From assembly GCA_016490735.1 (NCBI GenBank), contig JAEMWC010000003.1, forward strand, positions 1,947,501 to 2,011,500: DNA of 64,000 bases, in the 5' to 3' direction. Each line of letters begins with the position of its first letter. The stretch's first letter is position 1. Source of the stretch: Pachyseris speciosa. Its lineage: Eukaryota > Cnidaria > Anthozoa > Scleractinia > Pachyseridae. Shown here piece by piece: positions 10,749 through 19,689 of the stretch. The position numbers and the translations under genes were made by a program. The notes under the pieces were generated by a model that saw only the letters and a program-made list of their open reading frames with translations, was not told the origin of the DNA and did no database searches.

Positions 10749-13700
10749 GTAGTAGTAGTAGTAGTAGTAGTAGTAATAGTAGAAAACTACTTATGAACTG
10801 TAAAATTTTGAGGATGTGCAAATAAAGCGATCTACTATAACTACTTTCTTTTCTGACTAACATTGTTTCAGGGCGGTTTATACTTTTTAACTTCCACATA
10901 CAATATTTAAGGGTAGCTCCCTCTTATATCATCAATACTTTGACGGTAGATGAAGAATTCTACCAGCATTGACTTGGAGAGGCTATGTCATGAATATTTA
11001 ATATCCATTTGACGAGCAAAATTGCCTGGTGTTAGACAGAGTAAAATCTTTAAGGTCGCTCTTGGGAGTGAAACGGTTAAGGGAGGGATTTTTAAACTCT
11101 TTCACTTCCAAGGGGACTCCCTTTGACGAGTAAAATCGTCTGGCGTTAGAGTAAATTCTGTACAGTCACTCTTGGGAGTGAAAGGGTTAAAGAGGTGTTG
11201 GAAGTAATTATAAAGAAACCCTAAAAGCATCGTTGAGTTTGGTTTAAAATTACTTTAACAGCCCTTTGACGAATAAAATTGTCTGGCGTTTTCCTGCTAG
11301 CAGAGGCCTCTTCTCTTTGTATACACCTTTTTCCAAAATGACGGCCGCTCGGAATGATATGGGAAGAACAGTACGGAAGCGAGGCATCGAGGGCCGTTGT
11401 GAAAATCTTGTGGTGTTTAGGTTGTGGTTCAATTTTTATTTTCCTTTGTTTTGTACTCATTATCATACATTACCATACACAAAAACAAAAGAAAATAAAA
11501 ATTGAACCAAGGATAAAATTGAACTACAACATTGTACATATGGTAATCATAAGCGATCATGCTTCAAACTTGCTCTATTCCATTCTGTCCTAAAGTTATG
11601 TGGAAAATGGCGTGAAAATCTCTTATGAGACGTTTCCAGAAGACCGACGTGTCGTGTGTTCAAGCAATGGATTGTTGCCATACGAAGGGATCTTGGATTA
11701 ACTTTAAGTGACAAAACACTCGATCAAGGGTTTGTTTGCGCCACTTCAAGTCTACGGGTTATATTTGTTCGTTTGCTGGTCGCGAGAAAACTTTGAAAAC
11801 TACTTCTGTACCATCCGTTTTTCCGTGAAAGAAGTGTTCGCTCGTAAAACGAAAAGCGCCAAAGCATAGTAGTCCGATTAAACGAAAAAGACTGAGGAAA
11901 ACCTCAACAACAGCTACAATAGGCGCCTGCAGCAGTATTCCAAGTGTGTCATTTGACATAGATTCCCGGGGAAACCAAGAATCTCCTGACCTACTGTCAT
12001 CAACCAAGACATCGTAATTCAGATATTTCTACTAATAGAGATTCTAGGGAGCTATAAAATGACTGGGAGAAAGCTATTCATGATCTGGACTGTGAGAAAG
12101 CCGAGCTTACTGAAAAACTTCGACAACTCGAGGCGGATATTTCCAAGATTTACAATCGAAAGTATTTAGCGTCGACAGATTTATGAAGTCAGTAAAAGAT
12201 TTAGCTTTTTATTCTGGATTTCCCAATAGAGACATTTTAAAGAGTATAATTTAGTATTTAAATCCGGGAAAAGAAGGTGAAAACATTGATTGGCATTCAC
12301 CTTCTCATGATGTAGCAAATATGAATTAGAGAAATGATGAAGATGCCCCTGAACAATGAAGACCAAGGCAATTAAGCCTGGATTAATTTTATGTTTCTAA
12401 AGGTTAGCACCATTTCAGTATGGCCCTCAAGGGCAAAGATCAATGACCACATGCCTGCTAATTTTAAGGATAAATCTCCTTCTACCAGGGTCACAATTGA
12501 CTGCAGCGAGCTCAGCTATCAAATGCCTAAGAGTCTTCGTTTAAACAGTGATCTTTTTAGCTCGTATAAAAACCGCCATACCAATCTGAAGGGGCTTATT
12601 GGAATCTCACCTGGGGGTGCCAAAACATTTATTTGTCCTCTTTCCACGGGGTACTTTTTATTGGAACCAAATGTCAAATGACCCCTGAGGAAGTTGTGCA
12701 AACAACAAATTGTCTCCCTTCAAATCCACGTGGAGTGTGTGATCAACAAGACAAAAACCTTCCACGTATGTGACAGTGTAGTGCATTTACTTTGTTTAGT
12801 GTTGTCAGTACAGTCAAATGTGGTATGTTTGTAAGCATAGGCACATAACTCGCGTACAGGCAATGACCATTTATTTTCAGTTTGCTGACTGTTTTGAACT
12901 ATTATTTCTGATTTTCTGAACTACATTTCCGAGAAAAAAACGTTAATTTAAATCTCCTTTTTGGCGTTCCAAGCAAATAAAATTTTGGCTAAGTTAATCC
13001 CGGGTAAATATTTTTTCTACATGTTTGTAGTGTTGTAGTCAGCTTCCCTGGGCCCAGTTGCTCGAAGCATGGTTAGCGCTAACCCGGGTTAAATACCATG
13101 ACAACTTATAGGCCTTAATACATCTTACTCAATGATTAGCGCTAACCTCAGCCTGAAAAGCTCTTTACTGGTTCAGTCATTATATGCCGGGTATAGATGA
13201 GATTTTCGTCCGGGTCGACTAGAAGAAATTCGGTCTTTGCATTCAAATACTCATTCACGCTGTAAAAGAACGAAGCAAATGAGATATTTAGCAGTCTTAG
13301 AAAGGTCGGCGTTTCTGACAGCAAAATCACTATATCACTTACCGCTTGCAAAATTGTGCTTTGGTAATTACGTAAACCTTTACTAGAATCACCACGACAC
13401 TTGAACCAAAATTTTTAGTTAAGCATTTTTCAAATGATTAGGATCCCATCCGTTCAACGAACTGCCAGGTCTGTCTTCAATTCTTCTGATAGATACGACG
13501 AACGCCATTGCTGTTTACATGCTTGACTTTGACTTGGCCCTCGATGTCTCGTTTCCGCGCTGCTCTCCCCAGATCATTCCGAACGGCCGCCATTTTGGAA
13601 TAAAGTGTATTCGGCGTGAAGGAGAAGAGAACTCTGCCATAGGTCGAAATGGTCTTTGATTGAGCCGCCGTCTAAGGTCGTGGACGGAGGTTTTAATACG

Positions 13701-16378
13701 CATGTTCCTTGTATTGTTTGCTGACCGATCATGTGCTAAAAGCATCACGTGATGCTTCGGTTGCTAAGGAGCCGCGGGGCATGCTCAACACAGACCGTTT
13801 CGATCCATGACAGAGGTCTCTTTTCTCGCGCACATTGAATACAAGGAAAAGAGGCCTCTGCTAGCAGGGAAGTCTGGCGTTAGACAGAGTAAAATTTACA
13901 AGGTCACTCTTTGGGAGTGATAGGGTTAAGGGAGATATTTTTAAACTCTTTCACTTGCAAGGGGACTCCCTTTGACGAGTAAATCGCCTAGCGTTAGAGT
14001 AAATTCTGTTAAGTCACTCTTGGGAGTGAAAGGGTTAAACAGGTGTTGGAAGTAATTATAAAGAAACTCTAAACTCATCGTTGAGTTTGGTTTAAAATTA
14101 CTTTAACAGCCGTTAAATAAGCCTCTTTTGCTGCGGATGGCGAGCATTTGAAATGGACTTCAATTTGAGAAAATGGAGACAGCCTTTAAAGTTTTCGCCT
14201 TGTGTTGAGTACAAACACTGGACAAAAAAATCTCTTTGACAACAAAAGCTTGACGTCTTTCTTTTGGTGTTCCAGAAGCATATTGATTACGAGGAAGGGT
14301 ACTTGAGGGTACTAGTTTCTAACTTGACCCCGAGAAAAAAAAATACCATGGCATATCCCTTTTAACAGGGATTCAGGGAAGGAATGTGGATGTTATGTAG
14401 GCAGGCGGTAAAACCTGAAATACCATACACGCACCTAGGCATGTGGCCACAATGGTCTGGTTAGTGTTTCCATCTGCGTATATCCAGTAATTGCCGTGAA
14501 CCATTTTGCCTCCTTCACTTGCCTTGATTTCGCTGCAGGATTCAGCAGGAAGCTCTTTAATTGAACCAAGTGGTGCTACAAAATAAAAGAATAAAATCGT
14601 TTGAGTGTAAAGTCATTGCGTAATATTTGTCAATATTTTTTTGATAAAAGTGAATTAAGATGTAACCTAACCAAGCTCCCATCCAAATTCATTGGTGGTG
14701 AACTAGAGGATTCATTGGGCTTTACAGGAAGAGTTAAATTGTGCAGTTAATCTCCCACGATCAAAGAGAAACTTTTGAACCACCAAGCCAGTTGGTCTAG
14801 TTGGTAGAGCACTGCTGACCGGACCAATAGCTAAGGTCTTTAAGTGGATAATAAGATCATGCTGGCTGGGTGCTCAACTCGTGGTTTAGTTCAGATGATC
14901 TGGTCATTGGGCAGTGACGCTAAGCACACGCAAAATTGGAAGGGGACGTAAAAGAACCAACATACTGGTCAAAAAGAGAAAGGAACGTAGCTCCTGGTGC
15001 TGTAGTCTGTGACTGCAAAACTTCCAAAGCATTTGGGCCTGAAGAATTTTGTTGCATACACAATCAAGTTCATCACTAAAGGAATTTGATTTTTGTTAAT
15101 ATTGATAATTAACCCTTGAAAACGTTACAAGATTAACGTGGAGGTTTGCACGACAAACTGACCACCAGTAGACAGAAAAAAGGATAAGTGCAGAAAATCT
15201 GGCCACATAAGGCTTTATTACTTGAAACCGTGGATATAAGGCTACGCAGCTACTTACGAGCAACCCTTTGTCTGTCCTCTTTACGTTTCCAGAACGAGAA
15301 ATTCAAATATTGCATATGACTAAACAGCTACGCGTGCTAAGTAACTAAGTGGGTACGCTATTATGCGGCTACATGGCTACGAGGCTAGGTCACTGCGCGG
15401 CCACACGGCTACATGACGGTGTAGCTGCCTGGTCGCGTAGCCACAGATTCAAGATGCCTTTTGTTCTTTTGGGGCGGAGGGGTATTCTACAGCTAAGCCA
15501 AAAACAAATATGGAAAGCGTTTCAATTTTTCGAGAAACAGACGCCTGCATGTGGATAATTAATGGGTAATACTTGATACTCGATACGTTGACACTCTAAA
15601 CGTTCGACTAGCTCACAATTCAGTTATTTTTACCAAATCGCTTCGCAAAATAGTCTTGGCGTTCACACAGAAAGGCATTGAAACACAGTTAAGCAACTAA
15701 TTTTTACTGTTTAATCATGAAATAGCAATGAAGCGCTTGGGTTCGCTGTCAATACAAATTAAAAAAAAAGCGACTTGAATTGCAAATGCTACCTCTGTTA
15801 AGGTGGCTCAAAATGTTTTTTAGTTAATTTTAAACACCAACTCTTTGATGGATCGATACTCCAACAATTTTTCGTTTGCTCCTTGAACATGGTATCAAAA
15901 CATTTCCCAATTATTTTTTTCTGTACAATGTGTAAAATGTGGCTCTGAACACAATGTACATATACGCACTGCTACGCGGAACTATTCGACGCTGTCTAAT
16001 CATGCTTGGGTTTACTGTTGATACACATTAAAAAAATGAACGCGAAAGGCAAATAAAAATGCTACCTCTGTTAAATGCACGCCTCATATAGAACCGGTGC
16101 TCATCTGGCATGAAGTCCTCCGGCCTGGCTTCTTTGGTTCTGGAGTTCAGCTCACAGATATTTCGACCAATGATGACGTTGTAGCTCTGGCATCTGGCCT
16201 CCTGCTGGCATATCATGTCGCACTCTGCCGCGAATTTAGCCTGAACTGTTTTAAACGTGTGGCCTTTCAGAAACATCCCAAAAATGGAGTAACCTACAGG
16301 ACGACACTGCCCAGCTGACTTGATAAGACTAATGCGGGATATCAGAAGAGCAACTGACAACCAGAATAGTGGTGCCAT
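4239..16378 (-). CDS. Secreted PAN/apple and fibrinogen-like domain protein, three exons
   Basis: Three minus-strand exons (16066-16378, 14435-14575, 4239-4714) join in phase to give 930 nt, 309 aa and a TGA stop. Every junction has GT-AG ends and both introns are phase 1. Residues 1-22 form a signal peptide (MAPLFWLSVALLISRISL). Residues 25-75 carry a PAN/apple cysteine pattern (C25, C53, C57, C63, C75) ending in the typical CELN. Residues 108-150 (SCSEIKASEGG, NYWIYADGN) resemble the start of a fibrinogen-related domain. The C-terminal 157 residues (YWGCSNS, STELVFGN, LQIWYGQDW, TCVDVYAWY) match a block I recall from many coral secreted proteins of unknown role. An extracellular, lectin-like or matrix protein is likely, but its ligand is unknown. 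The frame is intact, so this is probably a functional gene. Confidence 0.82.
4820..5008. repeat. Hairpin MITE-like repeat in the 3' part of intron 2
   Basis: AACAGATTCCATG near the left end is mirrored by CATGGAATCT at the right end. Complementarity continues through TCTGTTCAGTAATAGATCAC and GACGTC to a short central loop near 4915. Both arms are about 90 bp. Open frames on both strands here (SNRS motifs) are reflections of the palindrome. Confidence 0.8.
5194..5575. repeat. CCACTA/CTA microsatellite
   Basis: About 380 bp of CACTAC-type hexamer and CTA trimer units, with interspersed variants. The Leu/Pro- and Val-rich frames on the two strands are artefacts of the repeat. Confidence 0.95.
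5576..7164. other. Intron 2 sequence without recognised gene
   Basis: Inside the large intron of the minus-strand PAN gene. The part near 5755-5860 has a CACGTG E-box and repeated GCTGACCAG/GACCGCTGACCAG words, and looks like an interspersed repeat. Small open frames (5871-6122, 6171-6371) match no family I know. Confidence 0.4.
7165..7575. repeat. Diverged tandem duplication, about 220 bp per copy
   Basis: 7165-7365 and 7385-7575 share, in order, ATTCCTGTTGACTGCTCT, AACGATCAGT, TTGTCTTTTCTACGG, CATTTATGTCAAAAT, TTAATTTCTCCACCTTCTCC-like and CTTTGTTTTCTTGTA-like blocks. Non-coding. Confidence 0.7.
7931..8110. repeat. Short tandem duplication
   Basis: Two adjacent blocks share GTGACAAGTAT / GAGACAAGTAT followed by TTTAATT and AATTAGGTTAGCTTTGG (about 7940-7985 and 8028-8085). 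Non-coding. Confidence 0.6.
8127..8551. mobile_element. Tc1/mariner-type MITE
   Basis: A 425-bp element with terminal inverted repeats. The right end read inwards is CAGTAATAGCCCATGTATAA; the left end is the diverged CTATAATAGCCCACGTATAA, followed by GAACCT on both sides. TA dinucleotides flank it at 8125-8126 and 8552-8553. The internal sequence repeats AGGTTCTTA words and has no transposase. A TA target and CAGT-like ends fit the Tc1/mariner superfamily. Confidence 0.75.
8552..9683. other. Intron 2 sequence, nothing recognised
   Basis: AT-rich, with no long open frame and no clear repeat structure at this scale. Confidence 0.5.
9684..9722 (+). repeat. Poly-G tract
   Basis: A nearly pure G run with a few A interruptions on the plus strand. 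It has four or more G-runs, so quadruplex formation is possible. Downstream (9740-9850) GTCCAAATC/CAGATCTGGACT words repeat imperfectly. Confidence 0.8.
10244..10278 (+). ncRNA. Hammerhead-ribozyme-like core motif
   Basis: CTGAAGA fits the hammerhead box CUGANGA. A 4-bp stem follows (GGGC, loop TAT, GCCC) and then GAAAC. This is the order of the conserved hammerhead core, and similar motifs are known from the terminal repeats of Penelope-like elements and from retrozymes. Helices I and III and a cleavage triplet are not clear, so this is a candidate only, possibly a degraded end of such a retroelement. Confidence 0.35.
10500..10596 (-). pseudogene. Decayed duplicate of PAN-gene exon 3
   Basis: The minus strand at about 10536-10590 reads FYSLNAIKENSTELVFG in one frame. 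This parallels FYYLEGIGQNSTELVFG of the genuine last exon at 4.2-4.7 kb. At the DNA level CCAAAAACGAGCTCTGTTG is identical in both places. The copy has the same orientation, lies inside the gene's own 9.7-kb intron, and is cut off on its 5' side by a CTA microsatellite. It is probably a relic of a tandem exon or gene duplication. Too little remains to be coding. Confidence 0.65.
10597..10785. repeat. CTA/CCACTA microsatellite
   Basis: A long trinucleotide run, with CCACTA hexamers at the left edge and AGT units at the right. The Val-rich minus-strand frame is an artefact. It abuts the exon-3 relic, as the 5.2-kb microsatellite lies near the true exon 3, so both may derive from one duplication. 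Confidence 0.95.
11426..11508. repeat. Internal inverted repeat
   Basis: Arms GGTTCAATTTTTATTTTCCT and the complementary AAAATAAAAATTGAACC lie about 25 bp apart inside the 2.6-kb transposon. They could form a stem of about 28 bp. Function unknown. Confidence 0.7.
11600..12690 (+). pseudogene. THAP / DDE_Tnp_4 transposase relic
   Basis: Pieces in different plus frames line up with a THAP zinc finger followed by a DDE_Tnp_4 endonuclease. RVFKQWIVAIRRDLGLTLSD and LDQGFVCATSS (about 11657-11750) match the W..A.RRD core and the VCSxHF end of THAP; the His is lost. A coiled-coil-like stretch (AELTEKLRQLEADI) comes next, then FYSGFPNRDILKS and LNPGKEGENIDWHSP as in the helix-turn-helix linker. The best part is the open frame 12391-12681: WPSRAKINDHMPANFKDK, RVTIDCSELSYQMP, SSYKNRHTNLKGLIGISPGG and TFICPLSTG, covering the first catalytic Asp region. 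Stops and frameshifts elsewhere show it is dead. Confidence 0.75.
14435..14575 (-). CDS. Exon 2 of the PAN gene: start of fibrinogen-like region
   Basis: 141 nt, bounded by a pyrimidine-rich acceptor (TTTTATTTTGTAG) and a GTGCGTG donor. It encodes ELPAESCSEIKASEGG and NYWIYADGNTNQ, the usual opening of fibrinogen-related or collagen-C-terminal-like domains. It is too short to be called as an open frame alone; the phase match with exons 1 and 3 and the family resemblance carry the call. Confidence 0.78.
   Translation of the reverse strand, partial: HHLVQLKSFLLNPAAKSRQVKEAKWFTAITGYTQMETLTRPLWPHA
14787..14870 (+). repeat. tRNA-like SINE head
   Basis: TGGTCTAGTTGGTAGAGCAC is a near-perfect tRNA D-arm/A-box sequence. 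A recognisable B box (GGTTCGAnTCC) does not follow at tRNA spacing, so this is a decayed tRNA-derived SINE and not a tRNA gene. It lies in intron 1 of the PAN gene. Confidence 0.5.
15793..15905 (-). repeat. Inverted copy of the 38/43-kb repeat family
   Basis: The minus strand carries GATACCATGTTCAAG, AGTATCGATCCATC and AAGAGTTGGTGTTTAAAA in the same order and spacing as 38330-38395 and 43170-43235. So the family at 38-51 kb is dispersed and not only local. The rest of intron 1 (14871-15792) holds GGCTACxxGGCTAC-type words near 15350-15430 and nothing else that I recognise. Confidence 0.75.
16066..16378 (-). CDS. Exon 1 of the PAN gene: signal peptide and PAN domain
   Basis: It starts at ATG 16378-16376 and ends with a phase-1 donor (AGA G, then GTAGC) at 16066. 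This ATG is chosen because a hydrophobic signal peptide follows at once. The whole PAN domain lies in this exon, which fits PAN domains being moved as single exons. Confidence 0.82.
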
Positions 16379-19300
16379 CTAGTTGATATCAGTGAAATGA
16401 GGGTGACGGAATTTATCTGCAAGTATTGCGAAAAAAAGCCCACATAGTTGCAATAAATAAAATCGTTATATTAGTGGGAAAATAAACTTCCAAAAACTTT
16501 ACATGTATGTTAGTTTGGCTGCTCGAAAAGTACCGATGGAGTTGTCTCAGTATTAATATATTCCGCCTTTTGAGCTTAATAAATATTCAGTAGTATATGT
16601 TGATAGTGAGCCTTTCTACATGGACCTGATTTCTTGGGGGGGGGGGGGGGGGCTTTCCTAAGCTTTACTGCGTCATAAACCGTTTTGGAGCCCTGCGCTT
16701 TTCCAAAGAGACAACAACCGTTATCAGGGAAGCAGTAAGGTTTTCGTTGTACCAATTTGCATAGCTTTTCACAGGAGTGCTCAGTGGAGCCAATATACCA
16801 AATAGCCGCTCCGCATGCAGCATGACGCTGGCTGGGAAGTATCGTATCCATAAAACTTATCTTGCTGGGAATTAGTTATGAATTTTTGCTTGCTGGAGGC
16901 TGTTTTACTGGAACTGTTGTTGGCTGGAAAAAAACACACCACGCCCACTTCCTGGCTCACTGTGACACTTTGAAAGGAAATTTACTGGGACAAAAATTAC
17001 CTGTGTTTTGTTTGTATAATGAGTCACGCGGCCTGGTCAACGCCGATCATTTGTGCCGTGGAAATACAATAAACGCAAAAACGCGTTCATTCAGCATGAC
17101 ATCTGTTTCTGGATAACCTCTTCCGCGCCCCTTTTACGTCAATGTCAATTGTAGTGAAAACAAGGATCTCGTTTTTCATAAACCACGCGGTTTGTCCTGT
17201 ATAGAGCTTCATTTTGAGCTTGGAAAATCACAAGCAGTTTTCAGGAACACAATTTTGGGATCGGTACCTGTATTTTGCTCTAAAACAGTAAGTTTCGCTT
17301 CTTCGCTAACGGGATGGTACAAGTGTTAAAAATGTAATTCATCATTTAAGGTTCTTTCGCAGAAAATTCCAAAGTGATAGTTTATGATAGATCGCGCGCA
17401 AACGTAGCAACCGAATTTTCACATATTTCAGTTATAGAGCAGCAAAATGTTTGTTTGTGCTATGTAAGCAGTGTAATTGACGGATGGAAGTTGTTTCGAA
17501 TCATTGTACAGCTGACTGCATTTTGGAAATTCGTAAGTGGATCATAACGCTGATCATATTCACTAAAATTACATACTGTTTTTTTTTTCATTTAGCTCAG
17601 ACCAACAACGCTGTTGCGCCTCTGGGTGAGTAATTGATACCCAGTGAGTTGATAAAGGACAGTTAACTGACAAGCCAGGGTAATTATTTTATGGCTAAAA
17701 TATGCTTGCATGCATGGCGGTTATTCAGTGCGAGCCACCAACCCAACATGGGAGCCATGGGGAACTGACTTCTGCGTCAGTGCTAATTTTCGTTAAAAAA
17801 AATTGCTTACGCCAAAATCGAAATTGCAAGTCTGTGAATTACAATGTGAAATACTCATGGTTAAAAATGTTATATTCTCCAAGTAACTTTAGCAGCGCTT
17901 CCAAACAAGTTTAACTACCATTCAATACGCCTTTCAATAACATGAGACCTTTTCGTTTCATGCTGCCAACAATCATTAACATAACGGACAGCTACATGTA
18001 AAACAAACAAAAGGGATCGAAATCCTCCAATCAAAACTCAGCAACATGACCTGTTGAACCCATTGAAACAGCGCACAAGTTGACCGAGAGTTCCGAAACT
18101 TGATTGACAGCAGTGTAAAACGCATTTTCAGTAGTACATCATTCTCCAACTCTATAATTCTCATGTTATTAAAAGGCTCAGGAATTTCGAATGGTGAAAT
18201 TATGACTATACCGACTGCCAGAAAATAATTTAAAAAAAAAGCACAAAAAAGCTCTCGTTCCTGTGACTCGTTGTCTTGTTCATGACATGAGTTAATCATG
18301 TCACCAACCTAGCAAATATTTTACTTGAGTCGAGTAAACCTTTCTCTCCGATCTCATTCCAATCGAAATCAGTTTTCCCCTACCTTATACATCGGCAGTG
18401 GTAGATGAGATTGCTTTATTACATTTCGATCCATCTGGCCATCTGGCCAGATATTTTTGGTTTTCGCAAATTAAAGATTTTGAGTTCATTTCGAGCAGAT
18501 TTTTATTTCTTAAATTATAGCAGATTTGGAGTTCAGAGATTGTTTCATTTCGTTTCTCACGTTCATTGTAATTGTGTTGTTGTCGGTTTCCCCTCTCCAC
18601 GAAAACCAACCCTCCCAAATCAGGATACAGTGGACGAGAAGAGAGGCTATGTGGATGTCCACTGCCGTAAACGCGATTTAATCGTTTGAAAGCTCGTGTG
18701 CGTATGCATTTGTCGATCAAACTGGAGAAATGTCGCTGCCCTCCTGGGACGGCAAGCGGAACTTGGCAAAATATATACTGATAATTTAACCCACCGTAAC
18801 ACAGTTGTAGCTGATAGGAACATCTAATTAATTCTTCACAAATTCCGGAAATTCCGTGAAAACAGTTCTTCGTTCGTGTTAAATGAACGAGTCGGCGTAC
18901 TACAATAGAATTCGGCTATCTTTAGCATTTTAATTAATTTCCACCAATAAGGAGTCACTTGCGGTCACTGTCAAAATTAAAGGAGTACACGCACGTACTA
19001 ATTCTGTGCTTCTTGAGAAAATTTTCGGAACGGACCTATTCAACAGAAGCATATCTCAGAAGCTTCTTTGAATAGAACTTTGACTGAAAACAAAACAGTC
19101 AAGTGCTTTCGGACTTCCTTCTTCGGTCCTCAAGTGATGATTTAGATAATATTAGTTAATGTTGCATGTGGATATATATTTTGAAATCGGTTCCTCCCGT
19201 CGGATGTAAACCAAACGCATAAACTCATGGATGAAAAGAAGGATATTCATGCAAGCTACCTGCGTCTTCCGTCATATTCTTGTTGTTCTTATTGACTGTA

Positions 19301-19689
19301 TTGAATCACCTAAAATTATGTAAATGAAATATCAGCTTTCGCACTTCTGAAAACACCTACTAAAACACCTTTAGGAGTGGCAACATAAAAACACTGACGG
19401 CCACGATTAATCATTGTTTCCGGTTAGCATTATTTGACTAATTGCTTCTCTTATTAAGGCCAGGAAGTCAAATGCTTTCACTTTGATAATCCTGTAGAAG
19501 AATGTTTTCAACATTATGAGAGAAGCGCACATGGAAGAGAAAATTTTTATGAGGGATGCGAAAACGATGTTTAATTTGTTTATAGGCTTCAATCGAAACA
19601 AACAAACAAACAAACAACAACAACAAAGCAGGGCGTACTATGGCATAGACCAAATCTTATCTCCCGCACTTTGTATAACTCACACCGCT
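16379..19689. other. Upstream intergenic stretch, no convincing gene
   Basis: This should contain the promoter of the minus-strand PAN gene; no decisive TATA or initiator stands out. There is a pure G tract at 16637-16653. A cysteine-bearing minus-strand frame (16576-16851, HSCEKLCKLVQRKPYC) has no family match that I can defend. A possible 30-nt micro-exon lies at 17596-17625 (plus strand). An AAAC simple repeat lies at 19597-19615. Confidence 0.35.

Larger units (their letters stand above)
11291..13871. mobile_element. THAP/DDE DNA transposon with 10-bp TSD, degenerate
   Basis: The 2581-bp element is bounded by identical copies of GTCTGGCGTT at 11281-11290 and 13872-13881. Its ends are inverted repeats: TTCCTGCTAGCAGAGGCC on the left, TTCCCTGCTAGCAGAGGC read inwards on the right, with similarity continuing through CTCTTnTCnTTGTAT. 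A further inverted block (11330-11400 against 13525-13600, including AAAATGRCGGCCG) lies inside. The paralogous repeat copy next to it shows the uninterrupted target. The interior holds a decayed THAP-DDE transposase. A 10-bp duplication is longer than the 3 bp usual for PIF/Harbinger, so the superfamily is left open. Confidence 0.8.
11012..14111. repeat. Tandem duplication of an about 250-bp repeat, split by a transposon
   Basis: Copy 1 (11012-11261) and copy 2 (11262-11290 plus 13872-14111) share CTTTGACGAGTAAAAT, GTCTGGCGTTAGA, CACTCTTGGGAGTGAAAGG, GTTGGAAGTAATTATAAAG and GTTTGGTTTAAAATTACTTT in the same order. Each copy itself holds two related sub-blocks. I recall this as a common coral interspersed repeat. 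A 2.6-kb element interrupts copy 2. Confidence 0.85.

Noticed and set aside
14787..14870. A genuine tRNA gene
   Set aside because: D-arm-like A box only; no B box, acceptor pairing or anticodon arm at the right spacing.
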